Source: Ptiloglossa arizonensis
Taxonomy: Eukaryota > Arthropoda > Insecta > Hymenoptera > Colletidae
Assembly (NCBI RefSeq): GCF_051014685.1
Contig: NW_027478395.1
Coordinates: 372,001-436,000, forward strand
Direction of reading: 5' to 3'
Length of the DNA stretch: 64,000 nt
Shown piece after piece: positions 10,139-24,220 of the stretch. Position numbers and translations under genes: made by a program. A model generated the notes under the pieces. That model was not told the origin of the DNA. It saw only the letters and a list, made by a program, of their open reading frames with translations, and ran no database searches. Numbering within the stretch: the first letter of the stretch is position 1; the number at the start of each line of letters is the position of its first letter.

Positions 10139-12903
10139 TCCGAATGGCCTAGGGACTAAATACACATACCAATGTAATCGGGCGAGTTTCTACTTTCAGA
10201 GGCAATAGGAATTTTTGGGGTAGGTCAATCCGTTCGCGAGATATGGGAGTTTGAAGCCAAGAAATGGTTGTGAAGGAAAAAAATTTTTCGCCTTTCTGCT
10301 GCTCCAAACGCTTAACCAGAATGGCCTAGGGAACAAATACACATACCGTTGTAATCGGGCGAGTTTCTACTTTCAGATGCAATAGGAATTTTTGGGTTAG
10401 GTCAATCCGTTCGCGAGATATGGGAGTTTGAAGCTAAGAAATGGTTGAGGAGACAACAAATTTTTCGCACTTCTGCTGCTCCAAACGCTTAAACAGAATG
10501 GCCTAGGGCAAAAATACACATACCGTTGTAATCGGGCGAGTTTCTACTTTCAGATGCAATAGGAATTTTTGGGTTAGGTCAATCCCTTCGCGAGATATTG
10601 GAGTTTGAAGCCAAGAAATGGTTGAGAAGGAAAAAATTTTTCGCAATGCTGCTGCTCCAAATGCTTAACCAGAATATCCTAGGGAAAAAATTCACATACC
10701 GCTGTAATCGGGCTAGTTTCTACTTTCAGATGCCATCGGAATTTTTGGGTTAGGTCAATCCGTTTGCGAGATATGGGAGTTTGTAGCTAAGAAATGGTTT
10801 AGAAGAAAACAAATTTTTCGCACTTCTGCTGCTCCAAACGCTTAACCAGAATGGCCTAGGGACAAAATACACATACCGTTGTAATCGGGCGAGTTTCTAC
10901 TTTCAGAGGCAATAGGAATTTTTGGGGTAGGTCAATCCGTTCGCGAGATATGGGAGTTTGAAGCCAAGAAATGGTTGTGAAGGAAAAAAATTTTTCGCCG
11001 TTCTGCTGCTCCAAACGCTTAACCAGAATGGCCTAGGGAAAAAATACACATACCGTTGTAATCGGGCGAGTTTCTACTTTCAGATGCGATAGGAATTTTT
11101 GGGGTAGGTCAATCCGTTCGCGAGATATGGGAGTTTGAAGCCAAGAAATGGTTGTGAAGGAAAAAAATTTTTCGCCTTTCTGCTGCTCCAAACGCTTAAC
11201 CAGAATGGCCTAGGGAAAAAATACACATACCGTTGTAATCGGGCGAGTTTCTACTTTCAGATGCAATAGGAATTTTTGGGTTAGGTCAATCCCTTCGCGA
11301 GATATTGGAGTTTGAAGCAAAGAAATGGTTGAGAAGGAAAAATTTTTTCGCAATGCTGCTGCTCCAAACGCTTAACCAGAATATCCTAGGGAAAAAATAC
11401 ACATACCGCTGTAATCGGGCTAGTTTCTACTTTCAGATGCCATCGGAATTTTTGGGTTAGGTCAATCCGTTTGCGAGATATGGGAGTTTGTAGCTAAGAA
11501 ATGGTTTAGAAGACAACAAATTTTTCGCACTTCTGCTGCTCCAAACGCTTAACCAGAATGGCCTAGGGACAAAATACACATACCGTTGTAATCGGGCGAG
11601 TTTCTACTTTCAAATGCAATAGGAATTTTTGAGTTAGGGCAATCCGTTCGCGAGATATGAGAGTTTGAACCTAAGAAATGGTTGAGAAGACAACAAATTT
11701 TTCGCAATTCTGCTGCTCCAAACGCTTAACCAGAATGGCCAAGGGAAAAAACACGCATACCGTTGTAATCGGGCGAGTTTCTACTTTCAGATGCAACAGG
11801 AATTTTTGGGTTAGGTCAATCCGTTCGCGAGATATTGGAGTTTGAAGCCAAGAAATGGTTGAGAAGGAGAAAATTTTTCGTAATTCTGCTGCTCCAAACG
11901 CTTAACCAGAATATCCTAGGGAAAAAATACACATACCGCTGTAATCGGGCTAGTTTCTACTTTCAGATGCCATCGGAATTTTTGGGTTAGGTCAATCTGT
12001 TTGCGAGATATGGGAGTTTGTAGCTAAGCAATGGTTTAGAAGACAACAAATTTTTCGCAATTCTGCTGCTCCAAACGCTTAATCCGAATGGCCTAGGGAC
12101 TAAATACACATACCAATGTAATCGGGCGAGTTTCTACTTTCAGAGGCAATAGGAATTTTTGGGGTAGGTCAATCCGTTCGCGAGATATGGGAGTTTGAAG
12201 CCAAGAAATGGTTGTGAAGGAAAAAAATTTTTCGCCTTTCTGCTGCTCCAAACGCTTAACCAGAATGGCCTAGGGAACAAATACACATACCGTTGTAATC
12301 GGGCGAGTTTCTACTTTCAGATGCAATAGGAATTTTTGGGTTAGGTCAATCCGTTCGCGAGATATGGGAGTTTGAAGCTAAGAAATGGTTGAGGAGACAA
12401 CAAATTTTTCGCACTTCTGCTGCTCCAAACGCTTAAACAGAATGGCCTAGGGCAAAAATACACATACCGTTGTAATCGGGCGAGTTTCTACTTTCAGATG
12501 CAATAGGAATTTTTGGGTTAGGTCAATCCCTTCGCGAGATATTGGAGTTTGAAGCCAAGAAATGGTTGAGAAGGAAAAAATTTTTCGCAATGCTGCTGCT
12601 CCAAACGCTTAACCAGAATATCCTAGGGAAAAAATACACATACCGCTGTAATCGGGCTAGTTTCTACTTTCAGATGCCATCGGAATTTTTGGGTTAGGTC
12701 AATCCGTTTGCGAGATATGGGAGTTTGTAGCTAAGAAATGGTTTAGAAGACAACAAATTTTTCGCACTTCTGCTGCTCCAAACGCTTAACCAGAATGGCC
12801 TAGGGACAAAATACACATACCGTTGTAATCGGGCGAGTTTCTACTTTCAGAGGCAATAGGAATTTTTGGGGTAGGTCAATCCGTTCGCGAGATATGGGAG
12901 TTT
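10139..12903 (+). repeat. Mosaic stretch with an internal 11-monomer duplication
   Basis: The segment at about 10138-11285 recurs at about 12082-13229 with an offset of 1944 bp (11 monomers minus 3). Shared tags are cctagggaacaaatac, the rare caatcccttcgcgag (10581 and 12525) and a U/R chimera ending in ggggtagg. Differences include ctccaaatgc and aaattcacatacc in the first copy only. Between the two lie a Y-like monomer with gaagcaaagaaatgg, an R-type with gttagggcaatcc, then S, T and a U carrying aagcaatgg. That middle part is itself copied near 18.7-19.2 kb and 20.1-21.1 kb. Confidence 0.8.
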
Positions 12904-15900
12904 GAAGCCAAGAAATGGTTGTGAAGGAAAAAAATTTTTCGCCGTTCTGCTGCTCCAAACGCTTAACCAGAATGGCCTAGGGAAAAAATACACATACCGT
13001 TGTAATCGGGCGAGTTTCTACTTTCAGATGCGATAGGAATTTTTGGGTTAGGTCAATCCGTTCGCGAGATATGGGAGTTTGAAGCCAAGAAATGGTTGTG
13101 AAGGAAAAAAATTTTTCGCCTTTCTGCTGCTCCAAACGCTTAACCAGAATGGCCTAGGGAAAAAATACACATACCGTTGTAATCGGGCGAGTTTCTACTT
13201 TCAGATGCAATAGGAATTTTTGGGTTAGGTCAATCCGTTCGCGAGATATGGGAGTTTGAAGCTAAGAAATGGTTGAGGAGACAACAAATTTTTCGCACTT
13301 CTGCTGCTCCAAACGCTTAAACAGAATGGCCTAGGGCAAAAATACACATACCGTTGTAATCGGGCGAGTTTCTACTTTCAGATGCAATAGGAATTTTTGG
13401 GTTAGGTCAATCCGTTCGCGAGATATGGGAGTTTGAAGCCAAGAAATGGTTGAGAAGGCAAAAAATTTTTCGCAATTCTGCTGCTTCAAACGCTTAACCA
13501 GAATGGCCTAGGGACAAAATACACATACCGTTGTAATCGGGCGAGTTTCTACTTTCAAATGCAATAGGAATTTTTGAGTTAGGTCAATCCGTTCGCGAGA
13601 TATGAGAGTTTGAACCTAAGAAATGGTTGAGAAGACAACAAATTTTTCGCAATTCTGCTGCTCCAAACGCTTAACCAGAATGGCCAAGGGAAAAAACACG
13701 CATACCGTTGTAATCGGGCGAGTTTCTACTTTCAGATGCAACAGGAATTTTTGGGTTAGGTCAATCCGTTCGCGAGATATTGGAGTTTGAAGCCAAGAAA
13801 TGGTTGAGAAGGAGAAAATTTTTCGTAATTCTGCTGCTCCAAACGCTTAACCAGAATATCCTAGGGAAAAAATACACATACCGCTGTAATCGGGCTAGTT
13901 TCTACTTTCAGATGCCATCGGAATTTTTGGGTTAGGTCAATCTGTTTGCGAGATATGGGAGTTTGTAGCTAAGAAATGGTTTAGAAGACAACAAATTTCT
14001 CGCACTTCTGCTGCTCCAAACGCTTAATCCGAATGGCCTAGGGACTAAATAAACATACCAATGTAATCGGGCGAGTTTCTACTTTCAGAGGCAATAGGAA
14101 TTTTTGGGGTAGGTCAATCCGTTCGCGAGATATGGGAGTTTGAAGGCAAGAAATGGTTGTGGAGGAAAAAAATTTTTCGCCATTCTGCTGCTCCGAACGC
14201 TTAACCAGAATGGCCTAGGGAAAAAATACACATACCGTTGTAATCGGGCGAGTTTCTACTTTCAGATGCAATAGGAATTTTTGGGTTAGGTCAATCCGTT
14301 CGCGAGATATGGGAGTTTGAAGCTAAGAAATGGTTGAGGAGACAACAAATTTTTCGCACTTCTGCTGCTCCAAACGCTTAAACAGAATGGCCTAGGGCAA
14401 AAATACACATACCGTTGTAATCGGGCGAGTTTCTACTTTCAGATGCAATAGGAATTTTTGGGTTAGGTCAATCCGTAGGCGAGATATGGGTGTTTGAAGC
14501 CAAGAAATGGTTGAGAAGGCAAAAAATTTTTCGCAATTCTGCTTCTCCAATCGTTTAACCAGAATGGCCTAGGGGAAAAATACACGTACCGTTGTAATCG
14601 GGCGAGTTTCTACTTTCAAATGCCATAGGAATGTTTGGGTTAGGTCAATCCGTTCGCGAGATATGAGAGTTTGAAGCTAAGAAATGGTGGAGAAGACAAC
14701 AAATTTTTCGCGATTCTGCTGCTCCAAACGCTCAAACAGAATGGACTAGGGAAAAAATACACATACCGTTGTAATCGGGCGAGTTTCTACTTTCAAATGC
14801 AATAGGAATTTTTGAGTTAGGTCAATCCGTTCGCGAGATATGAGAGTTTGAACCTAAGAAATGGTTGAGAAGACAACAAATTTTTCGCAATTCTGCTGCT
14901 CCAAACGCTTAACCAGAATGGCCAAGGGAAAAAACACGCATACCGTTGTAATCGGGCGAGTTTCTACTTTCAGATGCAACAGGAATTTTTGGGTTAGGTC
15001 AATCCGTTCGCGAGATATTGGAGTTTGAAGCCAAGAAATGGTTGAGAAGGAGAAAATTTTTCGTAATTCTGCTGCTCCAAACGCTTAACCAGAATATCCT
15101 AGGGAAAAAATACACATACCGCTGTAATCGGGCTAGTTTCTACTTTCAGATGCCATCAGAATTTTTGGGTTAGGTCAATCTGTTTGCGAGATATGAGAGT
15201 TTGTAGCTAAGAAATGGTTTAGAAGACAACAAATTTTTCGCACTTCTGCTGCTCCAAACGCTTAATCCGAATGGCCTAGGGACTAAATACACATACCAAT
15301 GTAATCGGGCGAGTTTCTACTTTCAGAGGCAATAGGAATTTTTGGGGTAGGTCAATCCGTTCGCGAGATATGGGAGTTTGAAGCCAAGAAATGGTTGTGA
15401 AGGAAAAAAATTTTTCGCCTTTCTGCTGCTCCAAACGCTTAACCAGAATGGCCTAGGGAACAAATACAAATACCGTTGTAATCGGGCGAGTTTCTACTTT
15501 CAGATGCAATAGGAATTTTTGGGTTAGGTCAATCCGTTCGCGAGATATGGGAGTTTGAAGCTAAGAAATGGTTGAGGAGACAACAAATTTTTCGCACTTC
15601 TGCTGCTCCAAACGCTTAAACAGAATGGCCTAGGGCAAAAATACACATACCGTTGTAATCGGGCGAGTTTCTACTTTCAGATGCAATAGGAATTTTTGGG
15701 TTAGGTCAATCCGTTCGCGAGATATGGGAGTTTGAAGCCAAGAAATGGTTGAGAAGGCAAAAAATTTTTCGCAATTCTGCTTCTCCAATCGTTTAACCAG
15801 AATAGCCTAGGGGAAAAATACACGTACCGTTGTAATCGGGCGAGTTTCTACTTTCAAATGCCATAGGAATGTTTGGGTTAGGTCAATCCGTTCGCGAGAT

Positions 15901-18717
15901 ATGAGAGTTTGAAGCTAAGAAATGGTTGAGAAGACAACAAATTTTTCGCGATTCTGCTGCTCCAAACGCTCAAACAGAATGGACTAGGGAAAAAATACGC
16001 ATACCGTCGTAATCGGGTGAGTTTCTACTTTCTGATGCAACAGGAATTTTTGGGTTAGGTCAATCCGTTCGCCAGACATGGGAGTTTGAAGCTAAGAAAT
16101 GTTTGACAAAACAACAAATTTTTCGCACTACTGCTGCTCCAAACGCTTAACGAGAATGGACTAGGGAAAAAATACGCATACCGTTGTAATCGGGTGAGTT
16201 TCTACTTTCAGATGCAACAGGAATTTTTGGGTTAGGTCAATCCGTTCGTGAGATATTGGAGTTTGAAGCCAAGAAATGGTTGAGAAAGAAAAAATTTTTC
16301 GCAATTCTGCTGCTCCAAACGCTTAACCAGAATATCCTAGGGAAAAAATACACATACCGCTGTAATCGGGCTAGTTTCTACTTTCAGATGCCATCGGAAT
16401 TTTTGGGTTAGGTCAATCCGTTTGCGAGATATGGGAGCTTGTAGCTAAGAAATGGTTTAGAAGACAACAAACTCTTCACACTTCTGCTGCTCCAAACGCT
16501 TAACCAGAATGGCCTAGGGACAAAATACACATACCGTTGTAATCGGGCGAGTTTCTACTTTCAAATGCAATAGGAATTTTTGAGTTAGGTCAATCCGTTC
16601 GCGAGATATGAGAGTTTGAACCTAAGAAATGGTTGAGAAGACAACAAATTTTTCGCAATTCTGCTGCTCCAAACGCTTAATCCGAATGGCCTAGGGACTA
16701 AATACACATACCAATGTAATCGGGCGAGTTTCTACTTTCAGATGCAACAGGAATTTTTGGGTTAGGTCAATCCGTTCGCGAGATATTGGAGTTTGAAGCC
16801 AAGAAATGGTTGTGAAGGAAAAAAATTTTTCGCCTTTCTGCTGCTCCAAACGCTTAACCAAATGGCCTAGGGAAAAAACACACATACCGTTGTAATCGGG
16901 CGAGTTTCTACTTTCAGATGCAACAGGAATTTTTGGGTTAGGTCAATCCGTTCGCGAGATATGGGAGTTTGAAGCTAAGAAATGGTTGAGGAGACAACAA
17001 ATTTTTCGCACTTCTGCTGCTCCAAACGCTTAAACAGAATGGCCTAGGGCAAAAATACACATACCGTTGTAATCGGGCGAGTTTCTACTTTCAGATGCAA
17101 TAGGAATTTTTGGGTTAGGTCAATCCGTTCGCGAGATATGAGAGTTTGAAGCTAAGAAATGGTTGAGAAGACAACAAATTTTTCGCGATTCTGCTGCTCC
17201 AAACGCTCAAACAGAATGGACTAGGGAAAAAATACGCATACCGTCGTAATCGGGTGAGTTTCTACTTTCTGATGCAACAGGAATTTTTGGGTTAGGTCAA
17301 TCCGTTCGCCAGACATGGGAGTTTGAAGCTAAGAAATGGTTGAGGAGACAACAAATTTTTCGCAATTCTGCTACTCCAAACGCTTAACCAGACTGGCCTC
17401 GGGAAAAAATACGCATACCGTTGTAATCGGGCGAGTTTCTACTTTCAGATGCAACAGGAATTTTTGGGTTAGGTCAATCCGTTCGCGAGATATTGGAGTT
17501 TGAATCCAAGAAATGGTTGAGAAGGAAAAAATTTTTCGCAATTCTGCAGCTCCAAACGCTTAACCAGAATATCCTAGGGAAAAAATGCACATACCGCTGT
17601 AATCGGGCTAGTTTCTACTTTCAGATGCAATAGGAATTTTTGGGTTAGGTCAATCCGTTCGCGAGATATGGGAGTTTGAAGCTAAGAAATGGTTGAGGAG
17701 ACAACAAATTTTTCGCACTTCTGCTGCTCCAAACGCTTAAACAGAATGGCCTAGGGACTAAATACACATACCAATGTAATCGGGCGAGTTTCTACTTTCA
17801 GAGGCAATAGGAATTTTTGGGGTAGGTCAATCCGTTCGCGAGATATGGGAGTTTGAAGCCAAGAAATGGTTGAGAAGGCAAAAAATTTTTCGCAATTCTG
17901 CTGCTTCAAACGCTTAACCAGAATGGCCTAGGGACAAAATACACATACCGTTGTAATCGGGCGAGTTTCTACTTTCAGATGCAACAGGAATTTTTGGGTT
18001 AGGTCAATCCGTTCGCGAGATATTGGAGTTTGAAGCCAAGAAATGGTTGAGAAGGAGAAAATTTTTCGTAATTCTGCTGCTCCAAACGCTTAACCAGAAT
18101 ATCCTAGGGAAAAAATACACATACCGCTGTAATCGGGCTAGTTTCTACTTTCAGATGCCATCGGAATTTTTGGGTTAGGTCAATCTGTTCGCGAGATATG
18201 GGAGTTTGTAGCTAAGAAATGGTTTTGAAGACAACAAATTTTTCGCACTTCTGCTGCTCCAAACGCTTAACCAGAATGGCCTAGGGACTAAATACACATA
18301 CCGTTGTAATCGGGCGAGTTTCTACTTTCAGAGGCAATAGGAATTTTTGGGGTAGGTCAATCCGTTCGCGAGATATGGGAGTTTGAAGCCAAGAAATGGT
18401 TGTGAAGGAAAAAAATTTTTCGCCGTTCTGCTGCTCCAAACGCTTAACCAGAATGGCCTAGGGAAAAAATACACATACCGTTGTAATCGGGCGAGTTTCT
18501 ACTTTCAGATGCGATAGGAATTTTTGGGGTAGGTCAATCCGTTCGCGAGATATGGGAGTTTGAAGCCAAGAAATGGTTGTGAAGGAAAAAAATTTTTCGC
18601 CTTTCTGCTGCTCCAAACGCTTAACCAGAATGGCCTAGGGAAAAAATACACATACCGTTGTAATCGGGCGAGTTTCTACTTTCAGATGCAATAGGAATTT
18701 TTGGGTTAGGTCAATCC
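12904..18717 (+). repeat. Large duplicated block, right copy (~33 monomers)
   Basis: The longer partner of the block at 1-5106. It begins P-P-Q-R-S, continues with T, U, P and Q monomers (about 13.7-14.4 kb) that the left copy lacks, then follows the left copy from the gtaggcgag V monomer near 14471 to 18717. It contains the fourth agaatagcctagg V monomer at 15734. Private changes include caaactcttcacac near 16478. At 18718 caatccgtt becomes caatccctt and the sequence switches to the family seen at 11291. Confidence 0.88.
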
Positions 18718-21388
18718 CTTCGCGAGATATTGGAGTTTGAAGCAAAGAAATGGTTGAGAAGGAAAAATTTTTTCGCAATGCTGCTGCTCCAAACGCTTAA
18801 CCAGAATATCCTAGGGAAAAAATACACATACCGCTGTAATCGGGCTAGTTTCTACTTTCAGATGCCATCGGAATTTTTGGGTTAGGTCAATCCGTTTGCG
18901 AGATATGGGAGTTTGTAGCTAAGAAATGGTTTAGAAGACAACAAATTTTTCGCACTTCTGCTGCTCCAAACGCTTAACCAGAATGGCCTAGGGACAAAAT
19001 ACACATACCGTTGTAATCGGGCGAGTTTCTACTTTCAAATGCAATAGGAATTTTTGAGTTAGGGCAATCCGTTCGCGAGATATGAGAGTTTGAACCTAAG
19101 AAATGGTTGAGAAGACAACAAATTTTTCGCAATTCTGCTGCTCCAAACGCTTAACCAGAATGGCCAAGGGAAAAAACACGCATACCGTTGTAATCGGGCG
19201 AGTTTCTACTTTCAAATGCAATAGGAATTTTTGAGTTAGGGCAATCCGTTCGCGAGATATGAGAGTTTGAAGCTAAGAAATGGTTGAGGAGACAACAAAT
19301 TTTTCGCACTTCTGCTGCTCCAAACGCTCAAACAGAATGGCCTAGGGCAAAAATACCCATACCGTTGTAATCGGGCGAGTTTCTACTTTCAGATGCAATA
19401 GGAATTTTTGGGTTAGGTCAATCCCTTCGCGAGATATTGGAGTTTGAAGCCAAGAAATGGTTGAGAAGGAAAAAATTTTTCGCAATGCTGCTGCTCCAAA
19501 CGCTTAACCAGAATATCCTAGGGAAAAAATACACATACCGCTGTAATCGGGCTAGTTTCTACTTTCAGATGCCATCGGAATTTTTGGGTTAGGTCAATCC
19601 GTTTGCGAGATATGGGAGTTTGTAGCTAAGAAATGGTTTAGAAGACAACAAGTTTTTCGCACTTCTGCTGCTCCAAACGCTTAACCAGAATGGCCTAGGG
19701 ACAAAATACACATACCGTTGTAATCGGGCGAGTTTCTACTTTCAGAGGCAATAGGAATTTTTGGGGTAGGTCAATCCGTTCGCGAGATATGGGAGTTTGA
19801 AGCCAAGAAATGGTTGTGAAGGAAAAAAATTTTTCGCCGTTCTGCTGCTCCAAACGCTTAACCAGAATGGCCTAGGGAAAAAATACACATACCGTTGTAA
19901 TCGGGCGAGTTTCTACTTTCAGATGCGATAGGAATTTTTGGGTTAGGTCAATCCGTTCGCGAGATATGGGAGTTTGAAGCCAAGAAATGGTTGTGAAGGA
20001 AAAAAATTTTTCGCCTTTCTGCTGCTCCAAACGCTTAACCAGAATGGCCTAGGGAAAAAATACACATACCGTTGTAATCGGGCGAGTTTCTACTTTCAGA
20101 TGCAATAGGAATTTTTGGGTTAGGTCAATCCCTTCGCGAGATATTGGAGTTTGAAGCAAAGAAATGGTTGAGAAGGAAAAATTTTTTCGCAATGCTGCTG
20201 CTCCAAACGCTTAACCAGAATATCCTAGGGAAAAAATACACATACCGCTGTAATCGGGCTAGTTTCTACTTTCAGATGCCATCGGAATTTTTGGGTTAGG
20301 TCAATCCGTTTGCGAGATATGGGAGTTTGTAGCTAAGAAATGGTTTAGAAGACAACAAATTTTTCGCACTTCTGCTGCTCCAAACGCTTAACCAGAATGG
20401 CCTAGGGACAAAATACACATACCGTTGTAATCGGGCGAGTTTCTACTTTCAAATGCAATAGGAATTTTTGAGTTAGGGCAATCCGTTCGCGAGATATGAG
20501 AGTTTGAACCTAAGAAATGGTTGAGAAGACAACAAATTTTTCGCAATTCTGCTGCTCCAAACGCTTAACCAGAATGGCCAAGGGAAAAAACACGCATACC
20601 GTTGTAATCGGGCGAGTTTCTACTTTCAGATGCAACAGGAATTTTTGGGTTAGGTCAATCCGTTCGCGAGATATTGGAGTTTGAAGCCAAGAAATGGTTG
20701 AGAAGGAGAAAATTTTTCGTAATTCTGCTGCTCCAAACGCTTAACCAGAATATCCTAGGGAAAAAATACACATACCGCTGTAATCGGGCTAGTTTCTACT
20801 TTCAGATGCCATCGGAATTTTTGGGTTAGGTCAATCTGTTTGCGAGATATGGGAGTTTGTAGCTAAGCAATGGTTTAGAAGACAACAAATTTTTCGCAAT
20901 TCTGCTGCTCCAAACGCTTAATCCGAATGGCCTAGGGACTAAATACACATACCAATGTAATCGGGCGAGTTTCTACTTTCAGAGGCAATAGGAATTTTTG
21001 GGGTAGGTCAATCCGTTCGCGAGATATGGGAGTTTGAAGCCAAGAAATGGTTGTGAAGGAAAAAAATTTTTCGCTTTCTGCTGCTCCAAACGCTTAACCA
21101 GAATGGCCTAGGGAAAAAATACACATACCGTTGTAATCGGGCGAGTTTCTACTTTCAGATGCGATAGGAATTTTTGGGTTAGGTCAATCCGTTCGCGAGA
21201 TATGGGAGTTTGAAGCCAAGAAATGGTTGTGAAGGAAAAAAATTTTTCGCCTTTCTGCTGCTCCAAACGCTTAACCAGAGTGGCCTAGGGAAAAAATACA
21301 CATACCGTTGTAATCGGGCGAGTTTCTACTTTCAGATGCAATAGGAATTTTTGGGTTAGGTCAATCCGTTCGCGAGATATGGGAGTTT
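18718..21388 (+). repeat. Mosaic of blocks shared with 10.5-12.2 kb
   Basis: Two segments trace to the same source region. About 18716-19213 matches 11291-11788 at an offset of 7425 bp, and about 19310-21080 matches about 10470-12240 at 8839-8840 bp. Tags are caatcccttcgcgag (18716, 19420, 20130), gaagcaaagaaatgg, gttagggcaatcc and a U with aagcaatgg (20868, as at 12029). At about 19214 an S monomer switches into another monomer's end, marking a junction. A one-base loss (ttcgctttctg) occurs near 21074. Confidence 0.8.
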
Positions 21389-24220
21389 GAAGCTAAGAAA
21401 TGGTTGAGGAGACAACAAATTTTTCGCACTTCTGCTGCTCCAAACGCTTAAACAGAATGGCCTAGGGCAAAAATACACATACCGTTGTAATCGGGCGAGT
21501 TTCTACTTTCAGATGCAATAGGAATTTTTGGGTTAGGTCAATCCGTTCGCGAGATATGGGAGTTTGAAGCCAAGAAATGGTTGAGAAGGCAAAAAATTTT
21601 TCGCAATTCTGCTTCTCCAATCGTTTAACCAGAATGGCCTAGGGGAAAAATACACGTACCGTTGTAATCGTGCGAGTTTCTACTTTCAAATGCCATAGGA
21701 ATGTTTGGGTTAGGTCAATCCGTTCGCGAGATATGAGAGTTTGAAGCTAAGAAATGGTTGAGAAGACAACAAATTTTTCGCGATTCTGCTGCTCCAAACG
21801 CTCAAACAGAATGGACTAGGGAAAAAATACGCATACCGTCGTAATCGGGTGAGTTTCTACTTTCTGATGCAACAGGAATTTTTGGGTTAGGTCAATCCGT
21901 TCGCCAGACATGGGAGTTTGAAGCTAAGAAATGTTTGACAAGACAACAAATCTTTCGCACTTCTGCTGCTCCAAACGCTTAACGAGAATGGACTAGGGAA
22001 AAAATACGCATACCGTTGTAATCGGGTGAGTTTCTACTTTCTGATGCAACAGGAATTTTTGGGTTAGGTCAATCCGTTCGCGAGATATGGGAGTTTGAAG
22101 CTAAGAAATGGTTGAGAAGACAACAAATTTTTCGCAATTCTGCTGCTCCAAACGCTTAACCAGAATGGCCTAGGGAAAAAATACGCATACCGTTGTAATC
22201 GGGCGAGTTTCTACTTTCAGATGCAACAGGAATTTTTGGGTTAGGTCAATCCGTTCGCGAGATATTGGAGTTTGAAGCCAAGAAATGTTTGACAAGACAA
22301 CAAATCTTTCGCACTTCTGCTGCTCCAAACGCTTAACGAGAATGGACTAGGGAAAAAATACGCATACCGTTGTAATCGGGTGAGTTTCTACTTTCTGATG
22401 CAACAGGAATTTTTGGGTTAGGTCAATCCGTTCGCGAGATATGGGAGTTTGAAGCTAAGAAATGGTTGAGAAGACAACAAATTTTTCGCACTTCTGCTGC
22501 TCCAAACGCTTAACCCGAATGGCCTAGGGACTAAATACACATACCGTTGTAATCGGGCGAGTTTGTACTTTCAGAGGAAATAGGAATTTTTGGGTTAGGT
22601 CAATCCGTTCGCGAGATATGGGAATTTGAAGCCAAGAAATGGTTGAGAAGGCAAAAAATTTTTCGCAATTCTGCTGCTTCAAACGCTTAACAAGAATGGC
22701 CTAGGGAAAAAATACACATACCGTTGTAATCGGGCGAGTTTCTACTTTCAGGTGCGATAGGAATTTTTGGGTTAGGTCAATCAGTTCTCGAGGTATGGGA
22801 GTTTGAAGCCAAGAAATGGTTGTGAAGGAAAAAAATTTTTCACCATTCTGCTGCTCCAAACGCTTAACCAGAATGGCCTAGGGAAAAAATACACATACCG
22901 TTGTAATCGGGCGAGTTTCTACTTTCAGATGCAATAGGAATTTTTGGGTTAGGTCAATCCGTTCGCGAGATATGGGAGTTTGAAGCTAAGAAATGGTTGA
23001 GGAGACAACAAATTTTTCGCACTTCTGCTGCTCCAAACGCTTAAACAGAATGGCCTAGGGCAAAAATACACATACCGTTGTAATCGGGCGAGTTTCTACT
23101 TTCAGATGCAATAGGAATTTTTGGGTTAGGTCAATCCGTTCGCGAGATATGGGAGTTTGAAGCCAAGAAATGGTTGAGAAGGCAAAAAATTTTTCGCAAT
23201 TCTGCTGCTTCAAACGCTTAACCAGAATGGCCTAGGGACAAAATACACATACCGTTGTAATCGGGCGAGTTTCTATTTTCAAATGCAATAGGAATTTTTG
23301 AGTTAGGTCAATCCGTTCGCGAGATATGAGAGTTTGAACCTAAGAAATGGTTGAGATGACAACAAATTTTTCGCAATTCTGCTGCTCCAAACGCTTAACC
23401 AGAATGGCCAAGGGAAAAAACACGCATACCGTTGTAATCGGGCGAGTTTCTACTTTCAGATGCAACAGGAATTTTTGGGTTAGGTCAATCCGTTCGCGAG
23501 ATATTGGAGTTTGAAGCCAAGAAATGGTTGAGAAGGAGAAAATTTTTCGTAATTCTGCTGCTCCAAACGCTTAACCAGAATATCCTAGGGAAAAAATACA
23601 CATACCGCTGTAATCGGGCTAGTTTCTACTTTCAGATGCCATCGGAATTTTTGGGTTAGGTCAATCTGTTTGCCAGATATGGGAGTTTGTAGCTAAGAAA
23701 TGGTTTAGAAGACAACAAATTTTTCGCACTTCTGCTGCTCCAAACGCTTAATCCGAATGGCCTAGGGACTAAATACACATACCAATGTAGTCGGGCGAGT
23801 TTTCTACTTTCAGAGGCAATAGGAATTTTTGGGGTAGGTCAATCCGTTCGCGAGATATGGGAGTTTGAAGCCAAGAAATGGTTGTGAAGGAAAAAAATTT
23901 TTCGCCTTTCTGCTGCTTCAAACGCTTAACCAGAATGGCCTAGGGACAAAATACACATACCGTTGTAATCGGGCGAGTTTCTATTTTCAAATGCAATAGG
24001 AATTTTTGAGTTAGGTCAATCCGTTCGCGAGATATGAGAGTTTGAACCTAAGAAATGGTTGAGAAGACAACAAATTTTTCGCACTTCTGCTGCTCCAAAC
24101 GCTTAAACAGAATGGCCTAGGGCAAAAATACACATACCGTTGTAATCGGGCGAGTTTCTACTTTCAGATGCAATAGGAATTTTTGGGTTAGGTCAATCCG
24201 TTCGCGAGATATGGGAGTTT
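21389..24220 (+). repeat. 16-monomer HOR unit, first copy
   Basis: A 2832-bp unit, exactly 16 x 177. It starts with Q, then V with atcgtgcgagtt (21671), W, an X-like monomer with aaatctttcgc, and later a monomer with gagtttgtactttcagagg (22561), one with tcaggtgcg, and a U with gtagtcgggcgagttttc (23787) carrying a one-base insertion. All these private variants recur in the next unit, so the two are recent tandem copies. It has one monomer more than the second copy, in the run of gtttgacaagac and gagaagacaac monomers near 22.0-22.3 kb. Confidence 0.9.
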
